A DNA stretch of 32,776 nucleotides from JACTMI01 sp964618415 (GCA_964618415.1 CAZUAT010000036.1:1-32776), one strand, 5' to 3'. Counted from the stretch's first letter, positions 15,386 to 24,129 are shown. The notes: generated by a model not told the origin, from the sequence alone. Numbers and translations: made by a program.

Positions 15386-16912
15386 TCAGTCGTCGACCAC
15401 GGTGGACCAGGCGCCGGTGGACCCGCTCTCGAAGCCGTCCATGAAGACATCGCTGTCATCCGGCGCCACGGCGCCGTACTCGACCGCGCCGATATCGCAG
15501 TAGGTGCCGCCGGGCGAGTTGCTGATGGTGGCCTCGTCGACCGGACGCAGCTGAGTGACCGGGTCGACATACCCGCGCTGGTCGAAGGCACTGAACGCAC
15601 AGTTCCCCTTGTCGATGACCAGGCTCCCGGTGCTGGGGATCGGCAGATGGACCGGCAGTGCCCCGCCCCGGGTTTCGAGCGCCTCGAGCACTGCCGGGGC
15701 CGGTGTGGTCGGGGTCCCCACGTAGTCGCCGAATGCGTTCGGCAGGCCGGCGGGGAAGTGACTCTCGATTCCGATGTTCTCGCCGATCAGGTTGAACCCG
15801 TCGGTGACGACGACCGGCGCCGTCGAGCCCCAGGCGAGATCGGGAATCGAGACGGTTCCGGAATCGCGATTGCCCGCCACGATCGAGTTGCGCAGGCGCA
15901 GCGAGCCGGTGGCGCTGGAGTGGAGCAGCATCGCCACTCCGCCCACGGCGCCGATATCGTCGCCATCACTGTCGCCGTCGTTGTCGAACACGGTGCTGTC
16001 CTCGATCGTCACGTGGACGGACTGACCCTCGTAGGCCGCGGCCAGAATGCCCCCGGCGATGCCGACTGCCTCGTTGCCCGACACGGTCGAGGCGCGCACG
16101 GTCAGGTCCGTGCCCACCACCGCGATCGCGCCGCCGCCGCGCGACTGAGAGGGTGAACTCTCCGGGGCCGCGAAGTTGCCGCTGAACGTCGACCGGACGA
16201 TCTCGATGGTGGCGTCGAGGCCGAAGATTGCGCCGCCTCCGAGCACGCCGGCCACGACGTTGTCCTCGAAAAGACACTCCTCGACGCGCAGCGCGGCGGT
16301 CACCGGCGGCTGCCCGAATACCAGGATCGCACCGCCGGCGCCCTCGGCGGTGTTGCCGCGCAGCGTCACCCGGCGCACCGTCGCCTCTCCGCCGGGGTGC
16401 ACGGTGAGTGCTCCACCGTAGCCACCGGGAAGCTGAGCCAACGCGCCGGTGAGCGTCAGGTCTTCGAGGACGAGTGAGGCCGACATGCCGGCGTCCGGCT
16501 GCAGCCAGAGAATGGAGACGGCCTGGTTGCCGTCGATCACGAGCTCGTTGCGGCCGGGTCCCGCGATCGTCAGGGACTCGGTGACCGGTGGCAGGGAGGA
16601 GGTCAGCTCGATGACCGCGCCGGCCGGCAGGTCGAACTCGATCCGGTCGGTGCCGTCCCCGGCGGGGCAGCCATGGTGGTCGGCGTCGGTGTTGGCGGCC
16701 AGGATCGCCTCACGGAGCGCACAGGCGGCGTCGTCGATGTCGCCGCCGTGGGCGGAGTCCACGACGATCGTGGCAGCGGAGGCCGGCAGCGCAGCGAGGC
16801 CGAGCAGGACGGCAAACCAAGGACTGAGCGAGCCTCGAGCGCGGGGTCGGGTGAAGCACGGCGTGGGTGATGAAGCGGGTGAGACGGCGCAAAGTCGAAC
16901 CGGGTGGGTCAT
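15386..16912 (-). CDS. Secreted parallel beta-helix protein with CSLREA-type N-terminus
   Basis: A 508-residue exported protein. Signal region up to about residue 53 (long N-terminus, then WFAVLLGLAALPASA). The mature protein opens with ATIVVDSAHGGDIDDAACAL followed by REAILAAN, the CSLREA-like segment that starts many right-handed beta-helix surface proteins. About 350 residues of imperfect repeats follow (LVLEDLTLTGALAQLPGGYG, VRRVTLRGNTAEGAGGAILV, IVRSTFSGNFAAPE, VRASTVSGNEAVGIAGGILA), each adding a coil. Near the end are DQRGYVDP and YCDIGAVEYG, typical of choice-of-anchor beta-helix proteins, and a final DVFMDGFESGSTGAWS tag. No catalytic site is evident; adhesion or a surface role is possible. 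The ATG at 16910-16912 has GAGAGGAG upstream. It is transcribed toward the MBL-fold gene and away from the transglycosylase. Confidence 0.85.
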   Translation of the reverse strand: MTHPVRLCAVSPASSPTPCFTRPRARGSLSPWFAVLLGLAALPASAATIVVDSAHGGDIDDAACALREAILAANTDADHHGCPAGDGTDRIEFDLPAGAVIELTSSLPPVTESLTIAGPGRNELVIDGNQAVSILWLQPDAGMSASLVLEDLTLTGALAQLPGGYGGALTVHPGGEATVRRVTLRGNTAEGAGGAILVFGQPPVTAALRVEECLFEDNVVAGVLGGGAIFGLDATIEIVRSTFSGNFAAPESSPSQSRGGGAIAVVGTDLTVRASTVSGNEAVGIAGGILAAAYEGQSVHVTIEDSTVFDNDGDSDGDDIGAVGGVAMLLHSSATGSLRLRNSIVAGNRDSGTVSIPDLAWGSTAPVVVTDGFNLIGENIGIESHFPAGLPNAFGDYVGTPTTPAPAVLEALETRGGALPVHLPIPSTGSLVIDKGNCAFSAFDQRGYVDPVTQLRPVDEATISNSPGGTYCDIGAVEYGAVAPDDSDVFMDGFESGSTGAWSTVVDD

Positions 16913-17081
16913 TGGGGAAAGCTCCTCTCTGCATGGCTCTGGCGCCGTCGGGGCGCGCCGCAGGACATGCGCCGTGTCGTCGTGATACCAATTGCCGGTC
17001 GGCCGGAACGGTCGCCGGGGTTCCCCGGAGGCCGGGCTGGATCCCGTGAATCGGAGGCGCTGAGCGAGCTGGAGGCCAGGG

Positions 17082-18809
17082 ATGGCGCGATACGAGGTCC
17101 GCGGTGGCGGAGTCGGAGTGGTGCTGGCGGGCGTCTGCGCCGTGCTGGTCGGATGCGGTGGACAGCCCGCCCCGCGCACGGCACCGACCGCCCCGGATTC
17201 TGAGGCACCGGCCCCCGCGGCGCAGGGCGAGCCGGAGGGCGGCGCGGCGGCGCAGGCCGGACCGCCGGAGGCACCGGCACCGAGCGTGGAATCGTCGCTC
17301 GAACCGCTGCCGGAGGAGGCCGGGGCGCGGGAGCTCCAGCCGGGCAGCGAGGACGATGACCCGGCGGGCGACGCACTCGCCGCGGGGCTTGCCGAGGGTT
17401 CCGGCGAACATCTCCTTCATCTCGCGCTCGACAGCTTCGGCATGGCCGAGCGGCTGCGGCGCGACGGTGAGCCCGGCGCGGCGCTCATGCGCCTGGACGA
17501 GGCATACCGCCTGATGGCCGACGCCGACGTGGCCGGGGACCCGGTCCAGGAGCAGTCGCGCCAGAACCTGCGCCTGCGCATCGCGCGCCGGATCGTCGAG
17601 ATGCACGCCGTGCAGCAGTCGTCGGCCGACGGCGGTGGCAGTGCCATTCCGATCGTCCTCAACGCCGACGTCGAGGCCGAAATCCGCAGCTTCCAGGGCC
17701 CGGAGCGCCGCTTCTTCCTCGAGTCTTACGAGCGCTCGGGGCTGTACCGGCCGCGCATCGTCGCGCTGCTGCGCGAGGCGGGCCTGCCCGAGTCGCTCTC
17801 CTGGCTGCCCCTGGTCGAAAGCGGTTTCAAGGACCGCGCGCTCTCCTCGGCACGCGCGCTCGGTCTCTGGCAGTTCATCGCCTCGACTGGCTACCGGTAC
17901 GGCCTGGATCGCTCGGAGTGGATCGACGAGCGGATGGACCCCGAGAAGTCGACCCACGCGGCGATCCAGTATCTGTCGGCGCTGCACGCACTGTTCGGTG
18001 ACTGGATGACCGCGCTGGCGGCGTACAACTGCGGCGAGGGGGCCGTGCTGCGCCAGATCCGCAACCAGTCGGAGGGCTATTTCGATCAGTTCTGGGATCT
18101 CTACAGTCGTCTCCCGCGCGAGACGCGGCGCTACGTGCCGCGCTTCCTCGCCACGCTGGCGATCCTGGAGGATCCGGAGCGCTGGGGGTTCGATCTGCCC
18201 GCGCCGCTGCCGCCGCTCGACTACGCGACGGTGGAGGTGACGCGCAGCGCACGGCTCGATGCCCTGGACCGGGCGCTGGAGCTGCCCACCGGCACCCTGG
18301 CGCGGCTGAATCCGGAGCTGCGGCGCAACGCGACGCCGAGCTTCGCCTATGCCCTCAAAGTGCCGCCCGGCGCAGCACCGCAGGTCACCGCGTCACTCGC
18401 CAGCCTGCCGGCGTTCACAGCTCCGCCGACCGTCACCACCACGACTCACCGCGTGCGCAGCGGCGAGACGCTGTCGGGGATCGCGGCGCGCTACGGAACT
18501 TCGGTGCGCTCGCTGATGGCGGCCAACCGCCTGCGCAGCGCCCACCGGATCTCGCCGGGCCAGCGACTGCAGGTGCCGGTGCGCAGCGACCGCAGCACGC
18601 GCAGCGGATCGACCGCGGTCGCCTCGGCGAACGATACGGCGGCGCGCGAGATCCGGCATCGGGTGCGCGCCGGCGAGAGTTTGTGGCGCATCGCCACGCG
18701 CTACGGCACGACGATCGACCGCATTCGGCGCGACAACAGTCTCGGCGGCAACCTCCTGCGGCCGGGTCAGATGCTGACCATCCGCCTCGGCGCCGACACT
18801 GGCGGCTGA
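17082..18809 (+). CDS. Lytic murein transglycosylase with two LysM domains, lipoprotein (MltD-like)
   Basis: A 575-residue envelope protein that should cleave peptidoglycan glycan strands, forming 1,6-anhydro-muramic ends. The signal sequence ends in a lipobox (VLVGC, C25), followed by a Pro/Ala/Glu-rich linker to about residue 95. The SLT catalytic domain covers about 205-350: catalytic E246 in LPLVESGFKDRALSSARALG, then GLWQFIASTGYRYGL and LAAYNCGEGAVLRQI, the family 1 transglycosylase motifs. Two LysM domains follow, at about 455-500 (HRVRSGETLSGIAARYGTSV) and 525-570 (HRVRAGESLWRIATRYGTTI), which bind N-acetylglucosamine chains. The domain order matches MltD. The ATG at 17082 has GGAGG 8 nt upstream. 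It is divergent from the beta-helix gene. Confidence 0.92.
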   Translation: MARYEVRGGGVGVVLAGVCAVLVGCGGQPAPRTAPTAPDSEAPAPAAQGEPEGGAAAQAGPPEAPAPSVESSLEPLPEEAGARELQPGSEDDDPAGDALAAGLAEGSGEHLLHLALDSFGMAERLRRDGEPGAALMRLDEAYRLMADADVAGDPVQEQSRQNLRLRIARRIVEMHAVQQSSADGGGSAIPIVLNADVEAEIRSFQGPERRFFLESYERSGLYRPRIVALLREAGLPESLSWLPLVESGFKDRALSSARALGLWQFIASTGYRYGLDRSEWIDERMDPEKSTHAAIQYLSALHALFGDWMTALAAYNCGEGAVLRQIRNQSEGYFDQFWDLYSRLPRETRRYVPRFLATLAILEDPERWGFDLPAPLPPLDYATVEVTRSARLDALDRALELPTGTLARLNPELRRNATPSFAYALKVPPGAAPQVTASLASLPAFTAPPTVTTTTHRVRSGETLSGIAARYGTSVRSLMAANRLRSAHRISPGQRLQVPVRSDRSTRSGSTAVASANDTAAREIRHRVRAGESLWRIATRYGTTIDRIRRDNSLGGNLLRPGQMLTIRLGADTGG

Positions 18810-18839
18810 GGCCGCGCCCGCCGGCGCTCGCGGCGCGCG

Positions 18840-18856
18840 CACGGCTGACAGCCGTG
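18840..18856. repeat. Perfect 7-bp hairpin after the transglycosylase gene
   Basis: CACGGCT, loop GAC, AGCCGTG, beginning 31 bp after the stop codon. No T-run follows, so a terminator role is uncertain; its right arm also overlaps the proposed -35 of the receptor gene promoter. Confidence 0.45.
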
Positions 18857-18882
18857 ACGGCGCGCCGACAAACGGATAGACT
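18854..18882 (+). promoter_or_regulatory. Possible sigma-70 promoter of the TonB receptor gene
   Basis: GTGACG (18854-18859, four of six matches to TTGACA), a 17-bp spacer and TAGACT (18877-18882). Transcription would start near 18889, giving a leader of about 305 nt. Confidence 0.4.
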
Positions 18883-18898
18883 TCACCGGATCGTGAAG
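18881..18898. repeat. Inverted repeat over the predicted transcription start
   Basis: CTTCAC, 6-bp centre, GTGAAG: a perfect 6-bp inverted repeat overlapping the end of the proposed -10 and the predicted start site. This is a common placement for a repressor operator, or for a 5' hairpin in the RNA. Confidence 0.4.
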
Positions 18899-19044
18899 AC
18901 TCTGTCGCACGCCGTTCACGCCGCTCTGCTTCTGCCTGCTGCAGGTCACGGAGGCGACCGCTTCCGTGGATCGGAATCCGGATCCGTGGACGCGCGGGCG
19001 CTGCGCACTCGACACGGCGCGGCGTTGGGCGTGCCGCTACGCCG

Positions 19045-19057
19045 TTCAACCGTTGAA
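19045..19057. repeat. 13-bp perfect palindrome, possible operator
   Basis: TTCAAC-C-GTTGAA, one of the few AT-rich islands in the interval, 139 bp before the receptor start codon. It could be a dimeric regulator site; no matching regulator gene lies nearby. Confidence 0.4.
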
Positions 19058-19120
19058 ATTGCAGGCAGTTCGGACATTCGGCGCGCGGCGCCCGCCGCCG
19101 CCGTCGACTGGCATGTATTT

Positions 19121-19169
19121 CGCCCCTCGGAGGGGCGGGTTGCAGGATGTCGTGGGGCGCATAGGCCCC
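19121..19169 (+). promoter_or_regulatory. Two hairpins in the 5' leader of the receptor mRNA
   Basis: Hairpin 1: CGCCCCT, loop CGG, AGGGGCG (19121-19137), a perfect 7-bp stem. Hairpin 2: GGGGC, 6-nt loop, GCCCC (19154-19169). They end 13 nt before the AAGGAGGT ribosome site. They may stabilise the mRNA or regulate access; no known riboswitch class was recognised. Confidence 0.5.
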
Positions 19170-19195
19170 CTGGTCTACACCCAAGGAGGTAGGTC

Positions 19196-22096
19196 ATGTT
19201 GAAGCGAAGTCTGTTGGCCTGTGTCGCCCTGATCGTCGCCCTGGCGCTGCCGAGCGTCGGGTTCGCGCAGGGCACCCAGACCGCCACCCTGATCGGGTCG
19301 GTCGTCTCCGCCGATGGCGAGGCGCTGCCGGGTGTCACCGTCACGGTGACCTCGCCGGCCCTGCTCGGTGAGCGCACGACGACCTCGGGCGTCAACGGGG
19401 ATTACATCTTCAAGAATCTTCCCCCTGGCGTCTACACGGTTCAGTTCGCCCTCGAGGGGATGAAGACGGTCGAGCGCACCGCCACGCTGTCGCTGGGCGG
19501 CACGGCGCGTTCGGACGCGACGATCGAGGTCGCCGCCGCCGAGGAGACGATCGTCGTCACCGGTGAGGCACCGTCGGCTCTCGAGACGACTCAGGTCGGT
19601 GCCAACTTCTCGGCCGACCAGGTCAACGCTCTGCCGGTTGCCGTCCGCACGCCAATTGGCATTGCCGACCTGTCGGGTGGTCTCACGGACAACGGCACGG
19701 TGGCCGGCCAGGTGACGATCGGCGGCGCCTTCGCCTACGACAACAACATCATGGTCAACGGCGTCGACGTCGGCGACCGGTACTTCGGTTCGATGAACAG
19801 CCTGTTCATCGAGGACGCGATCGAGGAGACCCAGGTCCTGACCTCCGGCATCTCGGCCGAGTACGGCCGCTTCTCCGGCGGCGTCATCAACGCCATCACC
19901 AAGAGCGGCGGCAACAACTTCTCGGGCAGCCTGCGGGCCGACCTGACCCGCCCCGAGTGGCGCGACGAGACGCCGTTCGAGAAGGACCGCGGCCAGGAGC
20001 GCGAGGGCGACCTCGCCAAGATCTACTCGGCCACCCTCGGCGGCCCGGTCGTCCAGGACCGCCTCTGGTTCTTCGCCGCGGCTCGCCAGGACGAGTCGAG
20101 TGTCTCCTACACGCTGCCGATCAGCGGCTATGCCGGCACGAACCAGGTGGAGGAGCCGCGCTACGAGCTGAAGCTGACCGGCAATATCAACTCCAGCCAC
20201 ACGGTGCAGGGCTCGTACCTCACCTACGAGCGCACCAACTCCGACGAGCGGCAGGTCATTCCGCTCGAGGAGGCGGCCATCTCGCACGACACCACCCGCG
20301 AGCAGGACGGCATGGTGCTCTCTTACAACGGCGTCTTCGGCAACAGCCTGTTTGGCGAGGCCCGGTACTCCGAGAAGCACTTCGGCTTCCGCGGGCTGGG
20401 CGGCCGGGGCACCAACCCGGCTGACTCGCCGTTCAACTCGTACGGCGTGCTGCCGGGCACGATCTTCGGCACCTACAACGCGCCGTACTTCGACGCGTCG
20501 GACCCGGAGGACCGGGACCACGAGCAGTGGTACGGCGCCCTGTCGTACTTCCTGTCGACCGAGTCGGCCGGCAGCCACGACATCAAGGGCGGGGTCGAGA
20601 TCTTCACCGACATCGGCGTCGGCGGCAACTCGCAGACCTCGACGGGGCTCAACCCGACCACCGACTGGCGCGTCGACGCTGCGGGCAATCCGATCACGGA
20701 TGCCGACGGCAACCTGGTCGCCCACTGGATTCCGTACTACTACACGTTCATGTACTACTGGGTCCCGACCCGCGGCGCGAAGAACGAGCTGGAGACCAGC
20801 TCGCTGTTCATCAACGACCGCTGGAATCTGAACGCCAACTGGTCGTTCAACATCGGCGCCCGGTTCGAGAAGGTCAAGTCGACCTCCGGCAGCGGCATTC
20901 CGGAGATCAGCAGCGACTCGATCGTGCCCCGTCTGGCGGCGAGCTTCGATCCGCGAGGCGACGGCAAGTACAAGTTCGATGCCACCTACTCCGAGTACGC
21001 AGGGCGGGCTGCTGCCAACCAGTTCGGTGCGGCCGGCGCAGCCGGCAACCCGGCGGTGGCGCTCGGCATCTATACGGGCCCCGAGGGCTTCGGCAACGAC
21101 TTCGCCCCCGGGTTCGACCTCGACAACTACATCTGGTTCGACTTCTCCGATCCGCGCACGACGACCTTCGTCGACCCGGATCTGAAGACCCCGCGTACGC
21201 GCGAGTTCACGCTGGCAGCCGGCATGGCGCTGCCCAAGGGCGGCTATGCCAAGCTGATCTACGCCAACCGCGACGTCTCGGACTTCATCGAGACGTTCAC
21301 CGACCGGCGCTCGCCGATCGCCAACGTCAGCGTCGGGCCGGTGACCGGCTTCCAGGCCGAGGTCACCCGCTACGAGAACACCAACCGGCCGACGCGCGAG
21401 TACGAGGCGCTGCAGCTGCAGGCCGAGTTCAACCCGACGAGTGCCTGGCGTCTGGGTGGCAACTGGACCCACGAACTCACCAACGACGGTGACTTCGAGG
21501 GTGAATCGGGCCAGTCGCCGCAGATCGGCTCGACCTTCGGCGACTTCCCGGACGTGCTCGACGAGCGCAACAACCCGACAGGCCGCCTGGACAACTACCA
21601 GGAGCACAAGGTCCGGCTGTGGTCGAACTACACCTTCGACTTTGGCGCAGCCGGAGCGCTCGACGTCGGCGCGATCTTCCGCTACGACTCGCCGCTCACC
21701 TTCAGCTACTCGCGCGCCGTGGCGCTCAGCGCGGCGCAGAACCAGGCCGGTGCCGGCTACCTGACCCTGCCCACCTCGCAGACGCTGTTCTTCGGCGAGC
21801 GCGGCGCGGGTGAGTACGAGGAGATCTTCAACCTCGACCTCGCCCTGCAGTACGGCATCCCGGTCTGGAAGCTCGAGCCGTACGTGAAGTTCACGGTCAC
21901 CAACGTCACCAACGAAGACGGTCTGGTCACCTTCAACAACCAGATCGTGCCGGTCAGCGCCAGCGCCGGTGGCCCGGTCGACTCCCTGGGTCGTCCGACC
22001 ACCTTCACGCTGGGACCGAACTTCGGCAACGCCAACAACTCGGGCAGCTACCAGACGCCGCGCGAGTACTTCGTCTCGGTCGGCTTCCGCTTCTGA
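19196..22096 (+). CDS. TonB-dependent receptor, Oar-like with N-terminal carboxypeptidase-regulatory-like domain
   Basis: A 966-residue outer-membrane protein. Signal peptide MLKRSLLACVALIVALALPS...GFA is followed by a carboxypeptidase-regulatory-like domain (about 30-110: GSVVSADGEALPGVTVTVTS, NGDYIFKNLPPGVYTVQFAL), then a region with EETIVVTGEAPSALETTQVG that resembles a TonB-box/plug start. The plug continues with IMVNGVDVGDRYFGSMNSLF and ISAEYGRFSGGVINAITKSG. The rest is a long beta-barrel ending in VSVGFRF, with a terminal phenylalanine suiting BAM insertion. Oar-type receptors import or export large substrates, such as peptides or glycans, in a TonB-dependent way; the substrate is unknown here. 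A strong AAGGAGGT lies 5 nt before the ATG, consistent with high expression, and an intrinsic terminator follows, so it is probably a single-gene transcript. Confidence 0.93.
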   Translation: MLKRSLLACVALIVALALPSVGFAQGTQTATLIGSVVSADGEALPGVTVTVTSPALLGERTTTSGVNGDYIFKNLPPGVYTVQFALEGMKTVERTATLSLGGTARSDATIEVAAAEETIVVTGEAPSALETTQVGANFSADQVNALPVAVRTPIGIADLSGGLTDNGTVAGQVTIGGAFAYDNNIMVNGVDVGDRYFGSMNSLFIEDAIEETQVLTSGISAEYGRFSGGVINAITKSGGNNFSGSLRADLTRPEWRDETPFEKDRGQEREGDLAKIYSATLGGPVVQDRLWFFAAARQDESSVSYTLPISGYAGTNQVEEPRYELKLTGNINSSHTVQGSYLTYERTNSDERQVIPLEEAAISHDTTREQDGMVLSYNGVFGNSLFGEARYSEKHFGFRGLGGRGTNPADSPFNSYGVLPGTIFGTYNAPYFDASDPEDRDHEQWYGALSYFLSTESAGSHDIKGGVEIFTDIGVGGNSQTSTGLNPTTDWRVDAAGNPITDADGNLVAHWIPYYYTFMYYWVPTRGAKNELETSSLFINDRWNLNANWSFNIGARFEKVKSTSGSGIPEISSDSIVPRLAASFDPRGDGKYKFDATYSEYAGRAAANQFGAAGAAGNPAVALGIYTGPEGFGNDFAPGFDLDNYIWFDFSDPRTTTFVDPDLKTPRTREFTLAAGMALPKGGYAKLIYANRDVSDFIETFTDRRSPIANVSVGPVTGFQAEVTRYENTNRPTREYEALQLQAEFNPTSAWRLGGNWTHELTNDGDFEGESGQSPQIGSTFGDFPDVLDERNNPTGRLDNYQEHKVRLWSNYTFDFGAAGALDVGAIFRYDSPLTFSYSRAVALSAAQNQAGAGYLTLPTSQTLFFGERGAGEYEEIFNLDLALQYGIPVWKLEPYVKFTVTNVTNEDGLVTFNNQIVPVSASAGGPVDSLGRPTTFTLGPNFGNANNSGSYQTPREYFVSVGFRF

Positions 22097-22116
22097 TTCC
22101 GGCCTGACGTCGTATC

Positions 22117-22156
22117 CGGCCCCCGGTCCCGTGCGGATCGGGGGCCGTTTTCATTT
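22117..22156 (+). terminator. Rho-independent terminator of the TonB receptor gene
   Basis: CGGCCCCCG (22117-22125) pairs perfectly with CGGGGGCCG (22139-22147) around a 13-nt loop, immediately followed by TTTTCATTT. This is the clearest intrinsic terminator in the window, 20 bp after the stop codon. Confidence 0.9.
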
Positions 22157-22180
22157 CTCCGGGGGACGTCAGGCGTCGCA

Positions 22181-22186
22181 TAAACT
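22181..22186 (+). promoter_or_regulatory. Possible -10 element (TAAACT) for the sulfatase-like pair
   Basis: TAAACT lies 11 nt before the ATG at 22198, which has no Shine-Dalgarno. A start about 7 nt downstream would leave a leader of only 4-5 nt. The preceding terminator means this gene needs its own promoter, which adds support. No -35 was recognised. Confidence 0.5.
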
Positions 22187-22197
22187 GAGCGGCCGAG

Positions 22198-24129
22198 ATG
22201 CTGCCTTCGTCCCTCGCGCGCCGGCTGTCGCCTCTCGCCCTCGCGGCGGTGGTGCTGATCGGCTGCGCCCCGTCCCCGCCGCGGACGGTCGTCCTCGTCT
22301 CGATCGACACGCTGCGCTCGGACCGGCTGCCGGCCTACGGCTACACGGCGGGCCGCACGCCCGCCATCGACCGGCTGGCCCGCGACGGAGTGGTCTTCGA
22401 GCGCGCCTTCGCGCAGGTGCCACTCACCCTGCCTTCGCACGCTTCGATGTTCACCGGCCGGCTGCCGCCTGTGCACGGTGTGCGCAACAACGTCGGCTTC
22501 TCGCTGGCCGGCGACCGCGGCCCCACCCTCGCGTCGCTGTTCGCCGATGCCGGCTGGCAGACCGCAGGCGCCGCCTCGACCTTCGTGCTGCGGGCAGACA
22601 CCGGGATCTCGCGCGGCTTCGCGCGCTGGGACGCACCGCAGGCGCCCGAGCGGCCGGCCGCCCAGACTCTGCAGCCGCTGCTCGGCTGGCTCGAGGCCTG
22701 GAAGGCCGAGCGCCAGTTCCTGTTCTTCCATCTCTACGAGCCGCACACCCCCTGGGAGCCGCCGGCAGACCTGCGCGCCGCCTTTGCCGACCCGTACGAC
22801 GGCGAGATCGCTGCCGCGGACCTTGAGGTCGGGCGGCTGCTCGCAGCGCTCGACCGGGCAGGGCTCTACGACGACGCGCTCGTCGTGCTCACCTCCGACC
22901 ACGGCGAAGGTTTGGGAGACCACGGAGAGGAGGAGCACGGCTTTCTGCTCTACCGCGAGGCGATCCAGGTGCCGCTGATCCTCAAGCTGCCGCGCGGCGA
23001 GCGCGGCGGCGAGCGCGTCCGCACCGTGGCCGGCCTGACCGATCTGCTGCCGACGATCGCCGCGATCGCCGATCTCGAGCTGCCGGCCGGCCTGCCGGGG
23101 CGGTCCCTGCTCGAGCCGCCGGGCGCCGCAGCTCCAGTCGTCTACTCCGAGACGTTCGCGACCTTCATTCATTTCGGATGGAGCGAACTGCTCTCGGCGG
23201 TGGACGATCGGTTCCACTACATCGAGGGTCCCGTCCCCGAGCTTTACGACCTCGATGCCGATCCGGCCGAGCGCCGCAACGTGCTGTCGACCGAGCGTCG
23301 CGCCTACACGCGCCTGCGTGACTACCTGGCCGACTTCCCGCGCGAGCTGGCGCCGCCCGAGGAGGCCGACCCGGAGACGCTCGCCAAGCTCGGGGCGCTC
23401 GGCTACCTGGGAGGCACTGCGGCGCCGACGACCGGGCCGAAGCTCAATCCGGCCGAGGAACTGCCGCGCATGGCCACGGTGATGCGCGGCATGCGGCTGG
23501 TGCACGAGCGCCGCTACCAGGAGGCGGTCGACCTGCTGCAGCCGGCGCTCGAGCAGGAGTCGACCCGTGCGGTGCTCGGCTGGGAGTACCTCGGCAAGGC
23601 GCTCGAGGCGCTGGGACGCCACGAGGAGGCAGCCCGGGCGCGGCAGCACGGTCCGCCGATGGAGGACCGCAGCGCCGCGTTGCCGGTCTCCGCGGCCATG
23701 CGGCTGCTCGACCTGGGCCGCGCCCGCGAGGCGCTCGAGCTGGTGCGGCGCGACCTCCAGCGCGCCCCCGACAGCGCCGACCTGCACGTCGTCGAGTCGC
23801 GGGCGCTTATGGTCCTGGGTGAGACCGGGGCGGCGCTGGCGGCGGCCGACGCGGCGGTGGCGGCGGCGCCGGACATGGCCGACGCCCACTACCAACGCGC
23901 CGTGCTGCGCCTCACAGTGGGAGAGGTCGCGGCGGCCGAGAGCGACCTGCGCACCGCCATCGCGGCCGAACCGCGGCACCTGCAGGCGACCAAGGCGCTG
24001 GCGGTCGTCCGCTTCCGCTCGGGCGATGCGGCCGAGGCGCGGCGGCTGCTCGAGCGCGCGCTGGAGCTGGCGCCGGGCGACCCGGACGCCACCGAAGGCC
24101 TCGCAATGCTCGCTCGCGGCGGGGCGTGA
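22198..24129 (+). CDS. AlkP/sulfatase-superfamily TPR lipoprotein 1
   Basis: A 643-residue lipoprotein (lipobox VLIGC, C23). The catalytic domain (about 30-400) has the superfamily metal sites: VLVSIDTLRSDRLPAYGY, then TSDHGEGLGDHGEEEHGFLL. At the nucleophile position, where sulfatases have Cys in C-x-P-S-R, this protein has T77-L-P-S-H81 (VPLTLPSHASMFTG). It therefore cannot form formylglycine and is more likely a phospho- or phosphonohydrolase or transferase with a threonine nucleophile, although generic annotation would call it a sulfatase. C-terminal TPR-like repeats run from about 425 to 640 (GMRLVHERRYQEAVDLLQPA, LEALGRHEEAARARQHGPPM, ADAHYQRAVLRLTVGEVAAA). Its stop overlaps the GTG of a paralog (GTGA at 24126-24129), so both are made together, probably on the periplasmic side. 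Confidence 0.88.
   Translation: MLPSSLARRLSPLALAAVVLIGCAPSPPRTVVLVSIDTLRSDRLPAYGYTAGRTPAIDRLARDGVVFERAFAQVPLTLPSHASMFTGRLPPVHGVRNNVGFSLAGDRGPTLASLFADAGWQTAGAASTFVLRADTGISRGFARWDAPQAPERPAAQTLQPLLGWLEAWKAERQFLFFHLYEPHTPWEPPADLRAAFADPYDGEIAAADLEVGRLLAALDRAGLYDDALVVLTSDHGEGLGDHGEEEHGFLLYREAIQVPLILKLPRGERGGERVRTVAGLTDLLPTIAAIADLELPAGLPGRSLLEPPGAAAPVVYSETFATFIHFGWSELLSAVDDRFHYIEGPVPELYDLDADPAERRNVLSTERRAYTRLRDYLADFPRELAPPEEADPETLAKLGALGYLGGTAAPTTGPKLNPAEELPRMATVMRGMRLVHERRYQEAVDLLQPALEQESTRAVLGWEYLGKALEALGRHEEAARARQHGPPMEDRSAALPVSAAMRLLDLGRAREALELVRRDLQRAPDSADLHVVESRALMVLGETGAALAAADAAVAAAPDMADAHYQRAVLRLTVGEVAAAESDLRTAIAAEPRHLQATKALAVVRFRSGDAAEARRLLERALELAPGDPDATEGLAMLARGGA

Larger units (their letters stand above)
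18810..19195 (+). other. 386-bp regulatory interval before the TonB-dependent receptor
   Basis: No convincing gene is present. The interval holds a hairpin at 18840-18856, a possible promoter at 18854-18882, an inverted repeat over the predicted start of transcription, a 13-bp palindrome at 19045-19057 and two hairpins at 19121-19169 just before a strong ribosome site (AAGGAGGT, 19183-19190). An in-frame stretch at 18893-19192 stays open but has weak GC at third codon positions, so I treat it as leader RNA. Confidence 0.6.

Noticed and set aside
19109..19123. Sigma-54-like TGGCATG-N4-TCGC with correct GG/GC spacing
   Set aside because: The -12 element reads TCGC rather than TTGC, the predicted start falls inside a hairpin, and no sigma-54 activator gene is nearby; left as a weak possibility.
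18893..19192. Possible 99-residue gene starting at GTG 18893, 10 nt after TAGACT, ending just before the TonB receptor
   Set aside because: GC at third codon positions is clearly lower than in real genes here, the protein has no known features, and the region carries several inverted repeats.
19175..21607. Open frame of about 810 codons on the minus strand opposite the TonB receptor
   Set aside because: The plus strand encodes an unmistakable receptor; the antisense product is Arg/Val/Ala-rich without motifs.
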